Both the position numbers and the translations under genes were made by a program. From Streptomyces sp. Isolate_45 (GTDB lineage: Bacteria; Actinomycetota; Actinomycetes; Streptomycetales; Streptomycetaceae), in assembly GCF_024721315.2 (NCBI RefSeq), contig NZ_JANFAK020000063.1, forward strand, positions 1 through 45,269: a DNA stretch of 45,269 nt, in the 5' to 3' direction. Below the pieces are notes generated by a model. That model saw only the letters and a list, made by a program, of their open reading frames with translations, was not told the DNA's origin and did no database searches. How positions within the stretch are numbered: the first letter of the stretch is position 1; the number at the start of each line of letters is the position of its first letter. Shown one piece after another: positions 39,585 to 45,269 of this stretch.

Positions 39585-41264
39585 TTGTCGAAAGAGCCAC
39601 CGGCCGCCCCCCGTTCCCGTACGGACATGGTGGTCTTCGGCGTCACGGCGGTCCTGACGCTCGCCTTCGTGCTCTGGGGCGCCCTGGCCACCGACTCGCT
39701 GGAAAGCGTGTCGAGCAGCCTGCTGAAGGGGCTCATCCACAACGGCGGCTGGGCCTTCATGCTGGCCGCCAGCGGTTTCGTCGTGTTCGCGTTGTGGCTG
39801 GCCATCAGCCGTTACGGTCGGATCAGCCTCGGCCGCGAGGGCGAGGCTCCCGAATTCCGCACCGTGTCCTGGGTCGCGATGATGTTCAGCGCCGGCATGG
39901 GGATCGGGCTGATGTTCTACGGCGTGAGCGAGCCACTGGCCCACTACGACAAGCCGCCGCCCGGCACCCACCCCGTCGATTCCGCCGAACGCATGCAGAC
40001 GGCGATGGCGACCACGCTCTTCCACTGGACGCTCCACCCCTGGGCGATCTACGCCGTCGTCGGCCTCGCGATCGCCTACAGCACCTTCCGCCGCGGGCGC
40101 CGTCAGACGATCAGCGCCGTGTTCGAGCCCCTCATCGGCGAACGGCACGCCCACGGCGCGGCGGGCCGCGTCATCGACATCCTGGCCATCTTCGCCACCC
40201 TCTTCGGCTCGGCCGCCTCGCTGGGCCTGGGCGCCCTGCAGATCGGCAGCGGGTTCCGGGAACTGGGGTGGATGGACACGGTCAGCACCGGCCTCCTCGT
40301 CGGCGTCATCGCCGTGCTCACCGTCGCCTTCGTGGCCTCGGCGGTCTCCGGCGTCGAACGCGGCATCCAGTGGCTGTCGAACATCAACATGGTCCTCGCC
40401 CTCGTGCTGGCCGTCTTCGTGTTCATCGCCGGCCCGACGATCATCGTGCTCGACCTGATCCCCACCTCCCTGGGCGCCTACCTCGGCGACCTGCCGCAGC
40501 TCATCGGCCGCACCGAGGCCACCGGCGCCGGTGAGGTCGCCACCTGGTTGGGCAGTTGGACGGTCTTCTACTGGGCCTGGTGGATCTCCTGGACGCCGTT
40601 CGTCGGCATGTTCATCGCCCGCATCAGCCGCGGCCGTACGATCCGCCAGTTCATCGGCGGGGTCATCCTCGTCCCGAGCAGCGTCAGCCTGGTGTGGTTC
40701 GCCGTCTTCGGCGGTACGGCGATGAAGCTCCAGGAGGGCGGCCGGCTCGGTGGCGAGACCACGCCCGAGGGCCAACTCTTCGGGCTGCTCCAGCAGTTCC
40801 CCATCCCGACGGTGATGAGCCTGCTGGTGATGGTCCTCGTCGGCATCTTCTTCGTCTCAGGAGCGGACGCCGCCTCCATCGTGATGGGCACGCTCTCGCA
40901 GAAGGGGACCTTCGAGCCGGCCCGGCTGATCGTCGTCTTCTGGGGCGTGGTCACCGGCGCCGTCGCGGCCGTCATGCTGCTCATCGGCAACGGCAAGGGG
41001 GACGCGCTCGCCGGACTGCAGAACCTGACGATCCTCGTGGCGGCCCCGTTCACCGTGGTGATGATCGGCATGTGCGTGGCCCTCCTGCGCGACCTGCGCA
41101 GGGACCCACTGATCGTCCGGGGCGAGATGGGCGAGGAGGCCGTCGCGCAGGCGGTGGTCGCCGGCCACGAGGAGTACGACGGCGACTTCGAGCTCCGCAT
41201 CGGTCCCGGTACCGGCCCCGAACCGGAATCCGGCCGGCCGTCCCCGCTGGAGGACCCGCCGTAA
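39585..41264 (+). CDS. BCCT-family betaine/choline/carnitine transporter
   Basis: This 559-residue 12-helix transporter has the BCCT signatures MFSAGMGIGLMFYGVSEPLAHY (Gly-rich helix 3, substrate site) and FYWAWWISWTPFVGMFIARISRGRTI (Trp-rich helix 8 and loop 8-9). The last 70 residues are an acidic cytoplasmic tail, probably with osmosensing function as known for BetP. The start is TTG 39585 with a GAGAGGGG ribosome site. It would bring in betaine or choline by sodium or proton symport, complementing the ABC system at 29-33 kb. Confidence 0.93.
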   Translation: MSKEPPAAPRSRTDMVVFGVTAVLTLAFVLWGALATDSLESVSSSLLKGLIHNGGWAFMLAASGFVVFALWLAISRYGRISLGREGEAPEFRTVSWVAMMFSAGMGIGLMFYGVSEPLAHYDKPPPGTHPVDSAERMQTAMATTLFHWTLHPWAIYAVVGLAIAYSTFRRGRRQTISAVFEPLIGERHAHGAAGRVIDILAIFATLFGSAASLGLGALQIGSGFRELGWMDTVSTGLLVGVIAVLTVAFVASAVSGVERGIQWLSNINMVLALVLAVFVFIAGPTIIVLDLIPTSLGAYLGDLPQLIGRTEATGAGEVATWLGSWTVFYWAWWISWTPFVGMFIARISRGRTIRQFIGGVILVPSSVSLVWFAVFGGTAMKLQEGGRLGGETTPEGQLFGLLQQFPIPTVMSLLVMVLVGIFFVSGADAASIVMGTLSQKGTFEPARLIVVFWGVVTGAVAAVMLLIGNGKGDALAGLQNLTILVAAPFTVVMIGMCVALLRDLRRDPLIVRGEMGEEAVAQAVVAGHEEYDGDFELRIGPGTGPEPESGRPSPLEDPP

Positions 41265-41313
41265 CGGCCGCCGGACACTCCGGCCGCCCGGTCGCCCCGG
41301 ATGTCGGGCTCCC

Positions 41314-41904
41314 TCAGCCGACCGGGCCCCCGGGCGGTGTCGTCATACGGCGTACGGACTCCACCACGGCCTCGCGGTGGCGGGCCAGCCGCTCCTCGGG
41401 CCAACCCGCGCCCGCGCCCCCGGCCGCGGGGCCGCCGAGCGCGCCGAACCAGGCCTGGGACAGGCCCATGACCAGCACGAGGAGGTCGACGGGGTCGATC
41501 GCCGGATCGACGTACCCGGCCTGCTGGGCCCGCTCCACCACGCCGATCTTGGCGCTGTAGGACTCGGCCTCGGCGGGCGTGGAGCCCGGCCGCTCCAACT
41601 GTTTCCACAGCACCAGGCGCATCAGGTCCGGCCGCTCGACCAGGTGGTCGAAGACGGCCCCCGCGTACCCCGGCAGGTCCTCGACGCGGAAGGGGACGGA
41701 ATCCGAGCCCGCCTCCAGCGCCCGCTGGAGCACGACGTCGAAGAGCTGCTCCTTGTTGCCGAAGTAGACGTAGATGAGCCGCTTGTTCGCCTGGGCCGCC
41801 TCGGCGATCCGGTCCACCCGCGCTCCGGCGATGCCGTGGGTCGCGAACTCGGAGAAGGCGGCGTCGAGGAGGCGTGCCTTGGTTGCGCTGGAGTCCCGTG
41901 CCAT
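41314..41904 (-). CDS. TetR-family repressor
   Basis: This 196-residue TetR protein has an N-terminal helix-turn-helix (TKARLLDAAFSEFATHGIAGARVDRIAEAA, recognition helix ANKRLIYVYFGNKEQLFDVVL). The C-terminal domain is mostly helical, with a conserved RPDLMRLVLWKQLERPG region and a Gly/Pro-rich insertion near 155-170. It starts at ATG 41904 with no ribosome site, and a TAGGCT hexamer 6 to 11 bp upstream suggests a leaderless message. It is divergent from an aldo-keto reductase and two matching operator copies lie between them. The effector is unknown. Confidence 0.93.
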   Translation of the reverse strand: MARDSSATKARLLDAAFSEFATHGIAGARVDRIAEAAQANKRLIYVYFGNKEQLFDVVLQRALEAGSDSVPFRVEDLPGYAGAVFDHLVERPDLMRLVLWKQLERPGSTPAEAESYSAKIGVVERAQQAGYVDPAIDPVDLLVLVMGLSQAWFGALGGPAAGGAGAGWPEERLARHREAVVESVRRMTTPPGGPVG

Positions 41905-41921
41905 ACCGGGAGCCTAGCAAG

Positions 41922-41980
41922 TAACTATCCAGTTATTGACATGTGGCGCCCGATGCGCGCATGCTCTACCTATCCAGTTA
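41922..41980. promoter_or_regulatory. Paired TetR operators and divergent promoter
   Basis: The palindrome TAACTATCCAGTTA (41922-41935) and a second copy of its core CTATCCAGTTA (41970-41980) are direct repeats 45 bp apart, in otherwise GC-rich DNA. TTGACA (41936-41941) and CATGCT (41960-41965), spaced 18 bp, make a + strand promoter for the aldo-keto reductase with one operator touching the -35 and one after the -10. The first copy also lies beside the start of the tetR gene, so autoregulation is likely. Confidence 0.65.
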
Positions 41981-42044
41981 GTTACTTTCCCTTTCGCCCA
42001 CCGGACACCACCGGACGGGACCGGACACCCCGAGGAGAAACACC

Positions 42045-43028
42045 ATGGACATGCGCGCACTGGGCGGCCAGGGCCTGAAGGTCGGCGCCGAGGGACTCGG
42101 CCTGATGGGCATGAGCGCCCACTACGGGGCGACCGACGACACCGAGTCGCTCGCCACCATCGACCGGGCCCTGCAACTGGGCGTGACCCTGCTGGACACC
42201 GCGGAGGGCTACGGCCCCTTCCTCAACGAGCAACTGCTCGGCAGGGCCCTCGCCGGCCGCCGGGAGTCCGCCGTCATCGCCACGAAGACGGGGATCGAGT
42301 TCACCGACGAGGGCGCCTTCCGCGGCCACAACGCCACCCCGGACTACATCCGCAGGTCCGCCGACCGATCCCTGCGACACCTGGGCACCGACCACATCGA
42401 CCTCCACTACCTCCACCGCATCGACCCGCGGGTCCCCGTCGAGGAGAGCGTCGGCGCCATGGCGGAGCTCGTCACGGCCGGCAAGGTCCGCCACATCGGC
42501 CTGTGCGAGGCCGCGCCCGCCACCATCCGCCGGGCCCACGCCGTGCACCCGCTCGCCGCGGTGCAGACGGAATACAGCCTCTTCGAGCGCGGCATCGAGC
42601 AGGACGGCGTCCGTGCGACCCTCGACGAACTCGGGATCGGCCTCGTCGCCTACTCGCCCCTCGGGCGCGGCTTCCTCTCCGGCGCCGTCACCAGCCCCGA
42701 CGACTTCGCGGCCGACGACTTCCGCCGCACGGACCCGCGCTTCCAGGGCGAGAACTTCGACCGCAACCTCGCCGTGGTCGACCTGCTCCGCAGCCTCGCC
42801 GCCGAGAAGGGCGTCACCCCCTCCCAGCTCGCCCTCGCCTGGACGCTGCGCCAGGGCGCGGTGCCCATCCCGGGCACCAAGCGCCGCCGATACCTGGAGG
42901 AGAACGTCGCCGCAACCGGGGTGGAGATCTCCGACGAGGACCTGGCGCGCATCGACGCGGTGGCCCCGCTGGGCGTGGCCTCGGGCGACCGCTACGCCCC
43001 CGAGCTGATGAAGGGCCTGAACGGCTGA
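42045..43028 (+). CDS. Aldo/keto reductase (AKR13-like)
   Basis: This 327-residue (alpha/beta)8 NADPH oxidoreductase shows the tetrad D51, Y56, K81 and H124 in LDTAEGYGP, IATKTG and HYLHRIDP. The motif PSQLALAWTLRQGAVPIPGTKR carries the coenzyme phosphate binding. The start ATG 42045 has a GAGGAG site upstream. Family members reduce aldehydes and ketones, often of toxic or plant-derived compounds. Regulation by the divergent TetR protein through the shared operators suggests it answers a specific small molecule. Confidence 0.93.
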   Translation: MDMRALGGQGLKVGAEGLGLMGMSAHYGATDDTESLATIDRALQLGVTLLDTAEGYGPFLNEQLLGRALAGRRESAVIATKTGIEFTDEGAFRGHNATPDYIRRSADRSLRHLGTDHIDLHYLHRIDPRVPVEESVGAMAELVTAGKVRHIGLCEAAPATIRRAHAVHPLAAVQTEYSLFERGIEQDGVRATLDELGIGLVAYSPLGRGFLSGAVTSPDDFAADDFRRTDPRFQGENFDRNLAVVDLLRSLAAEKGVTPSQLALAWTLRQGAVPIPGTKRRRYLEENVAATGVEISDEDLARIDAVAPLGVASGDRYAPELMKGLNG

Positions 43029-43088
43029 TCGGATCCGGGTCCGCGCGATACGGCCGATCAGGGGCGCGGCGGCACTCCTTAGAGGGAA

Positions 43089-43110
43089 AGCACCGCCCCG
43101 GGGCGGTGCT
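43089..43110. terminator. Palindromic terminator after the aldo/keto reductase
   Basis: A 22-bp perfect palindrome centred at 43099/43100 folds into a hairpin about 60 nt after the stop. Confidence 0.7.
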
Positions 43111-43160
43111 CGGCGCCCGAAGCTGCCGAAGAGAGGGGGACGGCCCCGACCCGGGACCGT

Positions 43161-43180
43161 GCGGCGCGCAGGCGCGCCGC
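43161..43180 (+). promoter_or_regulatory. Hairpin in the chaplin leader
   Basis: GCGGCGCG and CGCGCCGC pair across a CAGG loop just upstream of the GAGGAG ribosome site at 43193-43198. It could affect translation of the chaplin message. Confidence 0.35.
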
Positions 43181-43209
43181 TGCGGCAGTTGCGAGGAGAA
43201 GTGCGCGTG

Positions 43210-43446
43210 ATGCGAGTGTGGAAGAGTGCGGGTCTTGCCCTGGCGGTCGGCCTGGCGGTCATGGGCGGCGCGTCCGCGGCGTCGGCCGACGCCAATGCCG
43301 AGGGGATCGCCGCCGGCTCGCCCGGCGTCCTGTCGGGCAACCTGATCCAGGTCCCGGTCCACGTGCCGATCAACGTCTGCGGCAACAGCGTGAACGTGAT
43401 CGGTCTCCTGAACCCGGCTGTCGGGAACGTCTGCTACAACGGCTGA
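43210..43446 (+). CDS. Short chaplin
   Basis: This 78-residue secreted surfactant has a signal peptide (VWKSAGLALAVGLAVMGGASA) cleaved near residue 27. The single chaplin domain is GNLIQVPVHVPINVCGN, with two conserved Cys (57 and 75) that form a disulfide. It lacks a C-terminal sortase signal, so it is a short chaplin that self-assembles on the hyphal and spore surface to allow aerial growth. The GTG codons at 43201 and 43207 are in-frame alternatives to ATG 43210. This gene alone ties the window to Streptomyces or a close relative. Confidence 0.93.
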   Translation: MRVWKSAGLALAVGLAVMGGASAASADANAEGIAAGSPGVLSGNLIQVPVHVPINVCGNSVNVIGLLNPAVGNVCYNG

Positions 43447-43453
43447 TCCCCCC

Positions 43454-43509
43454 GGCCCCGGCCCCTCCCGACCGCCCCCGTCCGGGCGGTTCCGGGAGGG
43501 GCCGGGGCC
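43454..43509. terminator. Strong two-part terminator after the chaplin
   Basis: A 17-bp outer stem (43454-43470 with 43493-43509) encloses a 7-bp inner stem (43471-43477 with 43484-43490) with a 2-nt bulge. It lies between convergent chaplin and peptidase genes. Confidence 0.85.
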
Positions 43510-43528
43510 TCCCCATGTCGTCCTTCCG

Positions 43529-44035
43529 TCAACCGGCCCGGCCGTAGCGAACGTTATTGCTCCAAATCCGTTCCAGTCTTACGCGGGTGCCAGGACGAGG
43601 GGCGTGCCAGATCTTGTCCTGACCGGCATAAATGCCCACGTGTTCCATGGTCGAGCCCTGTGGGAAGAACACAAGATCACCCAATGCGCGTTTGTCGCGG
43701 GATACGTGGGAAGTGTGTTCGTACTGCTGCTCGGCGGTGCGGGGGAGCTGTTTCCCGACTTTCCGGAACGAATACAGCATCAGCCCCGAGCAGTCGAACC
43801 TTTTCGGTCCCATGCCGCCGCGTGCATAAGGGGCGCCTTCCTTCGAGGCCGCCACGGCCACCGCTTTGGCGCCGTACGGTGTGGCCGCTTCGGCCGGTGA
43901 TACCGGGCCGGCCAGGGTGCCCGCGGTCAGCAGGCAGAGGAGCAAAAATAGGCGAGGGGGACGGAATCCGGCGGTGCGGCGGACAACTCGGAGGGCCTCT
44001 CGGGCTTTATGGGAGTCATTCCTGCAGACGGACAT
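43529..44035 (-). CDS. Secreted NlpC/P60 peptidoglycan peptidase
   Basis: This 168-residue protein starts at ATG 44035 with a GGAGGT site. A basic N-terminus and the hydrophobic stretch FLLLCLLTAGTLAGPVSPAEA form a signal peptide ending near residue 50. The NlpC/P60 domain has Cys82 in RFDCSGLM, His132 in STMEHVGIYAG and His144 in IWHAPRPG. It is a minimal domain with no binding modules, so a small gamma-D-glutamyl-diamino-acid endopeptidase acting on the wall. It is convergent with the chaplin gene. I looked for a c-di-AMP riboswitch upstream, common in such genes, and did not see one. Confidence 0.9.
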   Translation of the reverse strand: MSVCRNDSHKAREALRVVRRTAGFRPPRLFLLLCLLTAGTLAGPVSPAEAATPYGAKAVAVAASKEGAPYARGGMGPKRFDCSGLMLYSFRKVGKQLPRTAEQQYEHTSHVSRDKRALGDLVFFPQGSTMEHVGIYAGQDKIWHAPRPGTRVRLERIWSNNVRYGRAG

Positions 44036-44363
44036 CGTGATACCTCCGCGTTCGGGTGGACTTGAGGTCGGTCGGATACCTGTGAACGTCCTGCTTTCTC
44101 GGATGTGATTCCTGGGGCGCAACGGCGGACAGTTTTCTCCGAAGCCGTCCGAAATTCAGGTCCGGACATGGGTGGAGATGTATCGGTTCTGTAACGGATT
44201 CGCGAACATATGGAAAAACACCCGGTGGTGGCTGTGCTTCGCCGCCGTCGCGGCGAGGGAAACGCGGGCCCGAGGTGCCGCGCCGTGCCCGATCCCGCAT
44301 CCTGCTCGTGAACGGCGCGGCCGCAGGCCAAGGGCGCGCGTTCCCCCGGAAGGAGCCGTCACC
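44036..44363. other. Divergent intergenic region without a confident element
   Basis: This 328-bp region separates the peptidase (-) and YihY (+) genes. It is AT-richer around 44,120-44,220, where promoters are likely, but I see no convincing -35/-10 pair, riboswitch or open reading frame with a ribosome site. Confidence 0.5.

Positions 44364-45269
<906 letters not shown>

Noticed and set aside
44036..44363. c-di-AMP (ydaO-type) riboswitch before the NlpC/P60 gene
   Set aside because: Streptomyces cell-wall hydrolase genes often have one, but I found none of its conserved segments in this 130-nt leader region.

Overview
The window is high-GC actinobacterial DNA and almost certainly comes from a Streptomyces chromosome. 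The evidence is a short chaplin, a divergent Fur-family regulator and katG pair, sigma-B-like GNNT-N15-GGGTAG promoters, and strong third-position GC throughout. The right end runs into 65 consecutive G, which looks like a contig-end sequencing artefact.

About 180 to 17,742 is an aromatic (type II) polyketide gene cluster of the actinorhodin/granaticin kind, next to the tail of ahcY. It contains two separate KS-alpha/chain-length-factor pairs: one on the + strand at 1471-4007 and one on the - strand at 12422-14904. The second pair is followed by an NTF2-like protein and an ActIV-like metallo-beta-lactamase-fold cyclase. It is divergent from an ActIII-like ketoreductase, an ActVI-ORF2-like quinone/enoyl reductase and a FrnE-like dithiol protein. 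The left half adds a DegT/StrS aminotransferase, an ActVB-like flavin reductase with an ActVA-ORF5-like monooxygenase, an MFS exporter, a RebM-like methyltransferase, a GT1 glycosyltransferase and an unfamiliar glycosyltransferase-like protein. The inferred product is a glycosylated, possibly amino-bearing and O-methylated, benzoisochromanequinone-like aromatic polyketide. No acyl carrier protein, aromatase, NDP-sugar pathway or cluster regulator lies in the window.

The cluster promoters carry 11-bp-phased heptads that end 8 bp before a -10-like hexamer. This is the geometry known for SARP activators such as ActII-ORF4 and DnrI. The most striking case is six exact 11-bp repeats in front of the glycosyltransferase gene (7211-7286).

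From 17,867 to about 29,000 are accessory and housekeeping genes: a secreted protein, katG with its divergent Fur regulator, an MFS transporter, a sugar ABC importer lacking its own ATPase, an apparent deletion scar joining two truncated genes near 27,000, dps, a Bcp-type peroxiredoxin and a tiny membrane protein.

From 29,124 to 36,436 is one five-gene - strand operon that makes and imports glycine betaine: betaine-aldehyde dehydrogenase, choline dehydrogenase, and ABC ATPase, fused double permease and binding protein. Two CLC-family genes and a BCCT transporter follow, so 29-41 kb reads as an osmoadaptation island. The rest holds a TetR/aldo-keto reductase pair with clear repeated operators, a chaplin, an NlpC/P60 peptidase and a truncated YihY/BrkB membrane protein.
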